Positions 43,574 to 51,361 of a stretch of DNA of 64,000 nt are shown here, in pieces (the first letter of the stretch is position 1; each line of letters starts with the position of its first letter). Origin of the DNA: an uncultured Fibrobacter sp. (lineage in GTDB: Bacteria; Fibrobacterota; Fibrobacteria; Fibrobacterales; Fibrobacteraceae); the NCBI GenBank assembly GCA_934700345.1, contig CAKUXP010000002.1, positions 1-64,000 of the forward strand, read 5' to 3'. Position numbers and translations under genes: made by a program. Under the pieces are notes generated by a model. The model saw only the letters and a list, made by a program, of their open reading frames with translations. It had not been told where the DNA came from and made no database searches.

Positions 43574-44317
43574 CTATAGAGATTGGTTAACCGAAACGAT
43601 GTAATCCCGGATTCCGCTTTCCGCAAGACGGAAAATGTCACAGAACTTTGTCGCGAACGGAGGTATTTTCCCGGCGGTGATTCCCAGTGTGTCGTGCAGG
43701 ACGGCTACCTGTCCGTCGGTTTCGTGGCCCGCTCCGATGCCGATGGTGATTAGCTTCACGGCTTCCGTCACCCGTTTCCCGAGGGCTTCGGGAATGTGTT
43801 CGAGAACGCATTCGAACGCGCCGATTTCGTCTATCGCCTTTGCCTCCCTTAAAATTCTTTCCGCCTCGTCCTCTGTCCTTCCGACTTGCTTAAAGCTTGT
43901 CGCTGTTTGCGGGAGAAGTCCTAGGTGAGCGCATACCTCGATGCCGTTCTTGCGGAGCGTCTCGATGATATCGGGGTAGAATCCTTCGAGTTTGACGGAA
44001 CTCGCTCCCAGGTCGATGAACTTCCTTGCGTTTTCGAGAGCTGTTGCCGGATCCTTGTAGCTCAGGTAGGGCATGTCCGCGATAACGTGCGTGTTCGGGG
44101 CGCCACGGCAGACCGCCGCGACGAATATCTGCATTTCGTTCATGCCGACGCATTTCGTGCTTTTGTAGCCGAGCATTGTGTTGGCGAGGCTGTCGCCGAC
44201 GAGAATCTGGTCGATTCCCGCGGATTCTGCGATTTTGGCAAAGCCGTAGTCGTAAGCGGTGATCTGCGAGATTTTTCTCTTGCCTTTTGTTTCACGGATC
44301 TGTGTTGCGGAAAGCAT
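43574..44317 (-). CDS. panB: 3-methyl-2-oxobutanoate hydroxymethyltransferase
   Basis: PanB (247 aa) makes ketopantoate, the first step to pantothenate and CoA. Family signatures in order: ITAYDYGFAKIAESAG, LVGDSLANTMLGY, ADMPYLSY, VKLEG, VCAHLGLLPQ, VLEHIPEALG and GIGAGHETDGQV. Slightly shorter than most (about 263), with the difference at the ends. Its first 26 bases overlap recO. Confidence 0.95.
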   Translation of the reverse strand: MLSATQIRETKGKRKISQITAYDYGFAKIAESAGIDQILVGDSLANTMLGYKSTKCVGMNEMQIFVAAVCRGAPNTHVIADMPYLSYKDPATALENARKFIDLGASSVKLEGFYPDIIETLRKNGIEVCAHLGLLPQTATSFKQVGRTEDEAERILREAKAIDEIGAFECVLEHIPEALGKRVTEAVKLITIGIGAGHETDGQVAVLHDTLGITAGKIPPFATKFCDIFRLAESGIRDYIVSVNQSL

Positions 44318-45038
44318 AGCTTCTAACCTCCTGTAGCCAGTGATAAGACTTGATTTCCCGGTTTTCGCCGAGATGCGTTTTGAGATACTTGAAGAATTCC
44401 CGTTCGAGCGTTTGCGGGTCGATAAGCGGTTTTTTTGTGTGCAGTCGGGCGATGTCGCTTAAAAAGACGGAATCGTATTTCGGTTCGAAACTTCCGAGGC
44501 AGCTTCGGCAGATGGCGCCGCCGGATTCGAAGTGAAAGTCCGCCGGCGTTTCGGAAAGGGACGCTCCGCAACGGATGCATTCGGTAAGCGAAAGCGCGTA
44601 ACCGGAGATGTCCATCATGTGCCACAGCCAGCGGGCAAGTGCGTCTTGTGGGTACGGACCGCGGTCGAGAACTTGCAGCGCCTTTTCCGTGTAGCGGAAC
44701 TCGAATTCCTGGGAGAGACCTGCAGGCATGTACCGGAGGAGAATTTCCGCCATGACGCTCGCCATTGCGGAATGTTCTAGGTCTTTTCGCAAGCGTGGAA
44801 ACCATTCGACGAGGGACGTCTCGCGGATAAAGTGTAGGTCGCTTCTGCCGGAGTCGTTGAAGACGATTTCGCTTTCGGCAAGCGGGTCGAGCGCTCCCTG
44901 GAACGGGCTGTTCTTGTTTCGGGCGCTCTTGACGAGAAACGATAGGACTCCGAAGTTGTCCGAAAATCCCTTGACGATGAGCGAAGAATCGCTATAGGGA
45001 ATCCGATGGAGAACGATGACCTTGGTCCGCTTGAGCAC
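44292..45038 (-). CDS. recO: DNA repair protein RecO
   Basis: RecO (248 aa) loads RecA at single-strand gaps with RecF and RecR. An N-terminal OB fold (IVLHRIPYSDSSLIVKGF, FLVKSARNKNS) is followed by a helical domain and a zinc finger, CIRC near residue 163 and CRSC near residue 185. It starts directly after the hinT stop and overlaps panB at the other end. Confidence 0.9.
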   Translation of the reverse strand: MLKRTKVIVLHRIPYSDSSLIVKGFSDNFGVLSFLVKSARNKNSPFQGALDPLAESEIVFNDSGRSDLHFIRETSLVEWFPRLRKDLEHSAMASVMAEILLRYMPAGLSQEFEFRYTEKALQVLDRGPYPQDALARWLWHMMDISGYALSLTECIRCGASLSETPADFHFESGGAICRSCLGSFEPKYDSVFLSDIARLHTKKPLIDPQTLEREFFKYLKTHLGENREIKSYHWLQEVRSYAFRNTDP

Positions 45039-45392
45039 TTAGGCTTTCGTCCCGAAGCTGTCGTCGAGCCGTTTTCCGCCGAGAATGTGGCAGTGGATAT
45101 GCGGGACCGTCTGACCGGCATCGTCTTTTGCGTTGAAGACGAAGCGTGCGCCGCTTTGGGCGAGACCTTCCTTTTTTGCGATATTCTGGGCGCAGAAGAG
45201 AAGCCGCCCCATCAGCGGGGAATCTTCCTTTGTCATGTCGAGAAGGCTTTCGATGTGCTTCCTGGGAACGACGAGGATGTGCGTGGGCGCTTGCGGGTTC
45301 AGATCGCGGAATGCGTAGAATTCGTCGTCTTCGTAAACTTTGTTCGACGGGATTTCGCCGCGGATGATTTTACAGAAAATGCAGTCGGACAT
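45039..45392 (-). CDS. hinT: HIT family nucleotide-binding protein, HinT-like
   Basis: 117-residue histidine triad protein. CIFCKIIRGEIPS at the start and the triad H98-x-H100-x-H102 (HIHCHIL) are clear; THILVVPRKHIESL lies in between. Such enzymes hydrolyse nucleoside phosphoramidates. I chose the ATG at 45392, directly before the CIFCKI block; the open frame runs further upstream. First gene of hinT-recO-panB. Confidence 0.93.
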   Translation of the reverse strand: MSDCIFCKIIRGEIPSNKVYEDDEFYAFRDLNPQAPTHILVVPRKHIESLLDMTKEDSPLMGRLLFCAQNIAKKEGLAQSGARFVFNAKDDAGQTVPHIHCHILGGKRLDDSFGTKA

Positions 45393-45497
45393 GGGAATTC
45401 CTATGGAAGAATGGACGCCCGAAAGTTTGTCTCTCGGTGCGATTTTTGTAAAAACTAACATTTTGTCCTGCTTTGGGCAAATTTTACGGAGGTTCTT

Positions 45498-45659
45498 TTG
45501 TTAGATTTAATGCGGAATGATTTTGTCGTTTTTTACACTTTCGCAAGTATTTTCCAAGCGTCCGGAGAGGCTTTGCCGACTGATGTCGGAAAGCTGTTCT
45601 GTTGGCGCAGGCAAGATCATCGGCTCGAACGATTTTCACATTTGAGGAATCGAACATGA
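45498..45659 (+). CDS. Possible 53-codon leader ORF before tex
   Basis: A TTG start at 45498 has a perfect GGAGG six bases upstream. The frame stays open for 53 codons (a second possible start, ATG, at 45510) and its TGA overlaps the ATG of tex. The peptide shows no family features (basic end with WRRQDHRLERF). It may be a small coupled leader or a chance frame. Confidence 0.2.
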   Translation: MLDLMRNDFVVFYTFASIFQASGEALPTDVGKLFCWRRQDHRLERFSHLRNRT

Positions 45660-47998
45660 ATTTTTCGCAGGTTATTTCCGAAGAACTGAAACTGGAAGAA
45701 TGGCGCGTGGCCAAGGCTCTAGAACTGATGGACCAGGGCGGAACGATTCCGTTTATCGCGCGTTATCGCAAGGACCAGACCGGAACGCTGAATGAAATTG
45801 AACTTCGCGACATCCAGCATCGCCGCGAATATTTGCAGGAACTCGAAGAACGCAAGGCGACGATTCTGAAATCCATCGAAGAACAGGGAAAGCTTTCGCC
45901 GGAACTCAAGGCGCAAATCGAATCCTGCAAGGACAAGACGAATCTCGAAGACCTTTACGCCCCCTATAAGCCGAAAAAGCGCACACGGGCGACGATTGCG
46001 AAGGAATGCGGACTCGAACCTCTCGCTCGCACGATCATGGCCCAGGAAGAAACGACGAATACGCCGGAAGAAATCGGGCGCATCTACCTTTCGGAAGAAA
46101 AGGGCTTGGCCGATCCGAAGGCTGCGATCGCAGGCGCTTGCGACATCCTCGCGGAAGAAGTTGCCGACAATGCCGAGTTCCGCCAATACTTGCGCCTGCA
46201 GATTGAAAAGCAGGGTGTCATGGTGTCGAAAGTCCGCAAGGAATTCGAAAAGCAGGATACCAAGTTCAAGAATTACTACGCCTTTTCGGAACCTGTTTCA
46301 AAGATCCCGAGCCATCGGATGCTCGCGCTTCGCCGCGGTGAAAAGGAAAAGGTCCTCCGGCTCGCTATCGAAATGCCGGATGCGGAACTGGTTTCCTATC
46401 TGCAACGTCAGATTATCAAGGGCGACAGCATCTGGAAGCCTTATCTCGAAGATATGTGCAAGGACGCCTGGGAACGCCTTCTCAAGACGAGCCTCGAAAG
46501 CGAAGTCCGCCTGCTTTTAAAGGACAAGGCCGAAGAAGAAGCTTTCAAGGTGTTCAGCAAGAACTTGCAGGATGTGCTGCTCGCACCGCCTGCCGGTCAT
46601 AAGGCCGTTCTAGCCCTCGATCCGGGATTCCGCACGGGATGCAAGGTCGCTGTTCTCGACAAGAATGGAAAATTTATCGACCACGGGGTCATTTTCCCGC
46701 ACGAACCGCAAAAGAAAGTGGCGGAAGCTGGCGACTACATCGCTTCGCTTGTGGAAAAATACGATATTGACCTGATCGCTATCGGAAACGGTACGGCTAG
46801 CCGCGAAACGGATGCGTTTGTGGCGAGCATCGCGCACAAGTTCAAGGGCAAGAAGCCTGCTCGCGTCGTGGTCTCGGAAGCCGGTGCGTCGGTCTATTCC
46901 GCAAGCCCGATCGCTATCCAGGAGTTCCCGAACGAGGACGTAACGACGCGTGGCGCGATTTCCATCGGACGCCGTTTGCAGGACCCGCTAGCGGAACTGG
47001 TGAAGGTCGATCCGCAGTCAATTGGCGTGGGGCAGTATCAGCATGACGTAAACCAGCGCGAACTGAAAAAGCGTCTGGACGAAGTCGTGGAAAGCTGCGT
47101 GAACATGGTCGGAGTCGATTTGAACAGCGCAAGCGCTCCTCTTCTCACGCATGTGGCCGGAGTTTCTGCGACGCTTGCCGAAAACGTAGTGAAGTTTCGC
47201 GAAGAAAACGGTGCTTTCAAAAGCCGCCAGGATGTTTTGAAAGTCAAGGGCTTTGGACCGAAAGCGTTTGAGCAGTCGGCAGGATTCCTTCGAATTCCGG
47301 GAGCGGAAAATCCGCTCGATTGCAGCGCGGTGCATCCTGAAAACTACGGACTTGTCGAACGGATGGCGGAAAAGGCCGGTGTCGCGGTCAAGGATCTCGT
47401 CGGAAACGCTAGCGCAATCAAGTCGCTTTCTCCCGAAGAATTCCTCTCGGATACGGTCGGAAAGCACACCCTTGAAGACATTTTCTCCGAACTCGAAAAA
47501 CCAAGTCGCGATCCGCGCAAGGAATTCCGCTATGCGAAATTCGACGACAAGATCAAGAGCATCAACGATCTCGTTACCGGCAGCTGGATGGAAGGCGTGG
47601 TGACAAATGTGGCGAACTTTGGCGCATTTGTCGATATCGGCGTGCACCAGGACGGGCTTGTCCACGTTTCGGAAATCAGCGATAAGTTCGTGGAAGATGC
47701 AAAGACCGTCTTGACGGTGGGCGATGTCGTAAAAGTCCGTGTTCTCGGTGTGGATGCGGGCCAAAAACGCATCAGCCTTTCGATGAAACAGGAACAGGTC
47801 GATGGCGTAGCTGGTGCCGGTCGCGGTTCCAGAAACCAGCACGGTCGCGGACGCCACGAAGGTGGCATCAAACCTCATGCGACGATTGCGGACCTGAAGG
47901 CTCGTCTCGGCGGACCGAATCCGAATGCCGCTCGCAAGGGAAATGCCCAGCCGAACAAGCTCTCCTCGATGATCAAGAAGTTCAAGAAAGGATTGTAA
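45656..47998 (+). CDS. tex: RNA-binding transcription accessory protein Tex
   Basis: Tex (780 aa), a conserved nucleic-acid-binding protein linked to transcription. The N-terminal helical part with GGTIPFIARYRKDQTG, a YqgF-like domain (ALDPGFRTGCKVAVLD near residue 320, AIGNGTASRETDAFV), helix-hairpin-helix region (NGAFKSRQDVLKVKGFGPK), and an S1 domain (WMEGVVTNVANFGAFVDIGV) near residue 645 are all present. A glycine/arginine/histidine-rich segment and basic tail follow. ATG 45656 has GAGGA seven bases upstream. Confidence 0.96.
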   Translation: MNFSQVISEELKLEEWRVAKALELMDQGGTIPFIARYRKDQTGTLNEIELRDIQHRREYLQELEERKATILKSIEEQGKLSPELKAQIESCKDKTNLEDLYAPYKPKKRTRATIAKECGLEPLARTIMAQEETTNTPEEIGRIYLSEEKGLADPKAAIAGACDILAEEVADNAEFRQYLRLQIEKQGVMVSKVRKEFEKQDTKFKNYYAFSEPVSKIPSHRMLALRRGEKEKVLRLAIEMPDAELVSYLQRQIIKGDSIWKPYLEDMCKDAWERLLKTSLESEVRLLLKDKAEEEAFKVFSKNLQDVLLAPPAGHKAVLALDPGFRTGCKVAVLDKNGKFIDHGVIFPHEPQKKVAEAGDYIASLVEKYDIDLIAIGNGTASRETDAFVASIAHKFKGKKPARVVVSEAGASVYSASPIAIQEFPNEDVTTRGAISIGRRLQDPLAELVKVDPQSIGVGQYQHDVNQRELKKRLDEVVESCVNMVGVDLNSASAPLLTHVAGVSATLAENVVKFREENGAFKSRQDVLKVKGFGPKAFEQSAGFLRIPGAENPLDCSAVHPENYGLVERMAEKAGVAVKDLVGNASAIKSLSPEEFLSDTVGKHTLEDIFSELEKPSRDPRKEFRYAKFDDKIKSINDLVTGSWMEGVVTNVANFGAFVDIGVHQDGLVHVSEISDKFVEDAKTVLTVGDVVKVRVLGVDAGQKRISLSMKQEQVDGVAGAGRGSRNQHGRGRHEGGIKPHATIADLKARLGGPNPNAARKGNAQPNKLSSMIKKFKKGL

Positions 47999-48017
47999 TC
48001 GGAAATTAATTGATGCG

Positions 48018-48047
48018 AAAAGCCCGGTGCGAACCGGGCTTTTTTTG
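48018..48047 (+). terminator. Intrinsic terminator after tex
   Basis: AGCCCGGT (48021-48028) pairs perfectly with ACCGGGCT (48033-48040) around a four-base loop, followed by seven T. It ends the tex transcript and separates it from the AT-rich pair downstream. Confidence 0.9.
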
Positions 48048-48056
48048 TAAAGGGGA

Positions 48057-48087
48057 TTGTTTTTTCTTTTACTCGAATGTAGTTTTG
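48057..48087 (+). promoter_or_regulatory. TAnnTTTG-type promoter before the AT-rich pair
   Basis: TAGTTTTG (48080-48087) matches TAnnTTTG exactly, and TTGT (48057-48060) lies 19 bases upstream, the distance expected for the -33 partner. The first gene starts 30 bases later. Assignment is inference. Confidence 0.45.
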
Positions 48088-48117
48088 TTATTGAAATTTT
48101 AAACTTTTGAGGCTAAA

Positions 48118-49095
48118 ATGCGGGACGAAATTTTTTTGGAAAATCTGTACTTGGAGCATATTGATGATAATATTCGAAAATTTCCAAAATCTTTTTTAGA
48201 TGTGGACGAAGTTAAAATTTTAAAAAAGCTTGATGAAATGTCGCTCCTTCACTGTGTTCGAAGGTTATCGCCGAAAAGTGAAACTTGGGCGACGATTTCC
48301 CTATTCGTCGATTATTTTAAACTTGTCCCGGAGCCCAGAAATCCAAGAATCCTTTGGGCTTTTTTGATCGCGCTTTTGTTGTTTTCGGATGAGACTTGTT
48401 TTTCGAAGCTGGAAAAAGAAATTTTAAGAAAATTGATTTGGCGAATATGTCTTTATCTTAACGGACTAAAAGACTGTTCGCCCATGCTTTCAGAAGAAAA
48501 ACAACAGGTGGATTTGTCGTTTGAAAAAAATATTGATGAAATGAAACTGTATAAAGCGGGATTTGATTTGCAAGATGCAAAATTAGAAGAAATTTTAAAT
48601 ACATTAGATGATTCTAGGTCAAAGGAACGGTTTTATTTGATGAGAAATGTCTATCGCGAAGGAAAGAAACTTCTTCAAAATCGGGAAAATGCGGAGCTTT
48701 TGTTCCTTTTGAAAAATCGGACAGAAAAAGATCCGAATCGCAATGAGTATTTTGCGACAGGTTGCCATACCGGTTCGGTTCATCGCAATTCAGCGATTCA
48801 AAGAGGTCTTGTCAAGGCGGATGGAATAAAGTCTTCTAATCCTGAATATTTGGAAAATGAAAATGTCGTCTTCCACTCGCATCCGAGTCGTTCACCGCTA
48901 TCTGTTAACGGAATTGTTGATGGGGATTTAGGACATTCTGTTCAATCGGGCAAACAAGTTTTTGGTATCAATTCTGATGGCGATATCTTTTATACAACGC
49001 CTGAACTTGCGGGGCGATGTTTTGCTTCGACCGATCGTTGTAGCAGTTACAATGGGCAAGTGTTCCTTGGAAACATCAAGGACTTTTTACAGTGA
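48118..49095 (+). CDS. Unknown protein with possible C-terminal JAB-like metal-binding domain
   Basis: 325-residue protein without signal peptide or recognised N-terminal family; the first 200 residues look helical, with one hydrophobic stretch (ILWAFLIALLLF, about 78-89). The last 115 residues resemble JAB/JAMM or DUF4329-like folds: a possible general base in NEYF (E210), VVFHSHPSRSP (H253, H255) and D268 or D270 in VDGDL, then VFGINSDGDIF. The spacing from the second His to Asp (13) is two longer than usual. AT-rich with rare codons compared with the flanks, suggesting transfer. It overlaps the next gene by four bases (GTGA). Confidence 0.6.
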   Translation: MRDEIFLENLYLEHIDDNIRKFPKSFLDVDEVKILKKLDEMSLLHCVRRLSPKSETWATISLFVDYFKLVPEPRNPRILWAFLIALLLFSDETCFSKLEKEILRKLIWRICLYLNGLKDCSPMLSEEKQQVDLSFEKNIDEMKLYKAGFDLQDAKLEEILNTLDDSRSKERFYLMRNVYREGKKLLQNRENAELLFLLKNRTEKDPNRNEYFATGCHTGSVHRNSAIQRGLVKADGIKSSNPEYLENENVVFHSHPSRSPLSVNGIVDGDLGHSVQSGKQVFGINSDGDIFYTTPELAGRCFASTDRCSSYNGQVFLGNIKDFLQ

Positions 49096-50066
49096 TTCGT
49101 TCTTTTTGCGTGCTCGGATTCTGTTGCCTTCAGGTCTTGAATGCTTTGACCCCTTGTGAGCGATTTCTGAAAGACAATGTTGAATTTGTAAAGAATGCAT
49201 CTGCAGCCTCTTGCCTAGATAGCGTCCGTTTGTTCTTTACGGAATATTACGCCCCTTACGATGTTCACATCGCGGAAATTCAAAAAGAAAATCTTGCATC
49301 GCATTTTGTGTTTCGTTGTCGTGTCGGATTTTGCAAAAATGAAGGGATGACATGGGATATGCTCAAACAGAAAAATGCAGAAAAGGAATGCATTCGAGAA
49401 TTTACGGTGGCTGATTCTGCAAAGTGCTTTTCTTCTTTTAAAAAATTTATCCGTCAAATCGAAAATTTGGATGATCGAAAATTTGATTCGCTTTATTTGG
49501 CGAACGATCTGTTTTGTAATCTATATCAAAATGATTTTACTCGTCTTTTTACTAGGCCTTTTCAAGAGGACGGCTATATTTCCGTGAAGAATGATTCTGT
49601 TTTGTATGTCCAGGGAAATTCGCTTTCTCCGGGACTTTTCCTGAGTAATTTTAAGACGGGAAATCAGCGGAAGATCTATGGTTTCTTCCATCGAACGGAA
49701 GACGGCTTTGCGCTAAGCGGTGAATTTCGAATCGTGGAAAGTTCGGACTCATCTTATCGCGTGGAATATGCGGGAGGCGATATCGTCTATTATGATGGTA
49801 AGGATTCGACTTCTTTTGTACTCGGCGACACTTCGGGTTTTTGGATGTTCATTCAGTATAAATTAAATGGCGATTCTGTGCTGTATTCCAATGCTCCCGA
49901 ATACCTGGAAAATGCGGAATCCTACCGGATGCCCGAAGCGACAGCGCACCGCTATCTGCTGAAAATGAAACGTTACCGAATTCCTTCCTATGGAACGGAT
50001 ACGAGCGACAATAAACCGCTTTTTCGAAAGGAATTCCCGTTTTACAGAATCGACTGCTTTCGCTAA
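49092..50066 (+). CDS. Secreted protein of unknown function
   Basis: 324 residues beginning with a signal peptide (hydrophobic 4-17, probable cut after LNA near residue 19) and no lipobox. The mature part has several cysteines (about eight) and, in its second half, beta-rich segments (GYISVKNDSVLYVQ, YRVEYAGGDIVYYDGK). No family recognised. The GTG start overlaps the stop of the JAB-like gene, so the two are coupled; one acts in the cytoplasm, the other outside it. AT-rich like its partner. Confidence 0.65.
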   Translation: MIRSFCVLGFCCLQVLNALTPCERFLKDNVEFVKNASAASCLDSVRLFFTEYYAPYDVHIAEIQKENLASHFVFRCRVGFCKNEGMTWDMLKQKNAEKECIREFTVADSAKCFSSFKKFIRQIENLDDRKFDSLYLANDLFCNLYQNDFTRLFTRPFQEDGYISVKNDSVLYVQGNSLSPGLFLSNFKTGNQRKIYGFFHRTEDGFALSGEFRIVESSDSSYRVEYAGGDIVYYDGKDSTSFVLGDTSGFWMFIQYKLNGDSVLYSNAPEYLENAESYRMPEATAHRYLLKMKRYRIPSYGTDTSDNKPLFRKEFPFYRIDCFR

Positions 50067-50080
50067 GGACTGAATTTTCG

Positions 50081-51055
50081 CTAGGGGTTTGCCTGATACG
50101 CTTTCCATGTCGTGGAAAGAATCGTTTCCAGATCGGAATACTTGGCTTCCCAGCCGAGAAGCTCTTTCGCCGTGGACGGATTGGCGATGAGAGATGCCGG
50201 GTCTCCGGGACGGCGTTCCACAATGCGGTAGGGAACTTTTTTCCCGGAAGCTTTTTCTGCTCCGCGGATGATGTCGAGAACGCTTGCTCCGGTTTGCGTT
50301 CCTAGGTTGACAACTAGACTTTTGTCGTTTCTTTGCAAGTAATCAAAAGCCATTCTGTGTCCGCGGGCGAGGTCGTTTACGTGGATGTAGTCGCGGACAC
50401 CTGTTCCGTCGGCGGTATCGTAATCGTTTCCGAAGACGAGAACTTCCTTGCGCTTGCCGGTAAGGGCTTCCATCACGACGGGAATCAGGTTCGCCGGATT
50501 TTTTTCAAGGCCAGTGAGACGTCCCTTGACATCGTAGCCTGCGGCGTTGAAGTAGCGAAGCGCGGCAAAGCGGATTCCGCGGAGCTTGTCGTACCAGTTC
50601 AAAAACTTTTCGATGGCGAGCTTGGTGAAACCGTAATAGTTTTCGGGGACGGTCGGGTGCTTTTCATCGACGGGCATGTATTGGGGGGAACCATAGACGG
50701 CTGCGGAACTGGAAAAGACGATGTACTTTACTTTGTGCGCTGCAGCCGCATTTAAAATGTTGACGGAACCGTTGATGTTGTTTACGCTGTACTTTTCGGG
50801 ACTTGTCATGGATTCGCCCGCAGCCTTGAATGCGGCGAGATGCACGAGCCCTTCGGGCTTGAAATTTTCAAAGAATGAGTCCAGATCTCTCGGATTTAAA
50901 ATATCGCCTTGGGTGAATCCCGCTTCCGGGAAAAGATTTTGGCGAAGTCCGGACGAAAGGTTGTCAAAGACGTGGACGTCATGCCCTGCGTCGAGAAGTT
51001 CCCGGACCGTGTGGGAACCGATGTAGCCTGCGCCGCCGATCACTGCAATTTTCAT
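50081..51055 (-). CDS. galE: UDP-glucose 4-epimerase
   Basis: GalE (324 aa) interconverts UDP-glucose and UDP-galactose. The NAD-binding GGAGYIGSH is at residues 7-15, the catalytic pair is Y141 and K145 (YGFTK) with SSSAAVYG before it, and RYFNAAG and the C-terminal GWEAKYSDLE are family signatures. I chose ATG 51055 because the motif follows directly. It can supply galactose units for surface polysaccharide. Confidence 0.96.
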   Translation of the reverse strand: MKIAVIGGAGYIGSHTVRELLDAGHDVHVFDNLSSGLRQNLFPEAGFTQGDILNPRDLDSFFENFKPEGLVHLAAFKAAGESMTSPEKYSVNNINGSVNILNAAAAHKVKYIVFSSSAAVYGSPQYMPVDEKHPTVPENYYGFTKLAIEKFLNWYDKLRGIRFAALRYFNAAGYDVKGRLTGLEKNPANLIPVVMEALTGKRKEVLVFGNDYDTADGTGVRDYIHVNDLARGHRMAFDYLQRNDKSLVVNLGTQTGASVLDIIRGAEKASGKKVPYRIVERRPGDPASLIANPSTAKELLGWEAKYSDLETILSTTWKAYQANP

Positions 51056-51177
51056 AAAATCCTCCGAAGTCAAGAGTCTTCTTGCCTGCAATTTAAAAAT
51101 TATAGCTGTTTGGAAATATCTATCTGTAAAATTTGGAATGGCGAAAATCATAAAAACCAAAAGATTCTTGAAAAATA

Positions 51178-51204
51178 TTGACAAATATTTTTTTCCCTTA
51201 TTGT
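51178..51204 (+). promoter_or_regulatory. Possible promoter before the gene remnant at 51238
   Basis: TTGACA (51178-51183) is a perfect -35 box, and TATTGT (51199-51204) stands 15 bases later. The remnant with its TAGGAG ribosome site follows 33 bases downstream. The spacing is shorter than ideal. Confidence 0.3.
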
Positions 51205-51237
51205 TTTGAAGCCACTTTAAAATATAGGAGAAAAAAA

Positions 51238-51358
51238 ATGAAAACGGTTTTGGCGTTGACATTGCTTTGCGGAATGGCTTTATTTTTGGTTGTTCACAGA
51301 ATTTGGCGAGAGGGACTGCTACGAAGCGAAAGGCAAGGCGATTCGCGTCGGAAATTAA
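51238..51358 (+). pseudogene. Small secreted-protein gene, apparently frameshifted
   Basis: TAGGAGA precedes an ATG that opens a signal-peptide-like sequence (MKTVLALTLLCGMALFLVV). The frame then turns into an Arg-rich stretch that runs into the opposite ABC-F gene. In another frame the bases from about 51292 read TEFGERDCYEAKGKAIRVGN and stop at 51358, three bases before the convergent gene, which looks more natural. I infer one indel between about 51270 and 51300. A functional 70-residue protein in the first frame is the alternative. Confidence 0.4.
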
Positions 51359-51361
51359 GCC

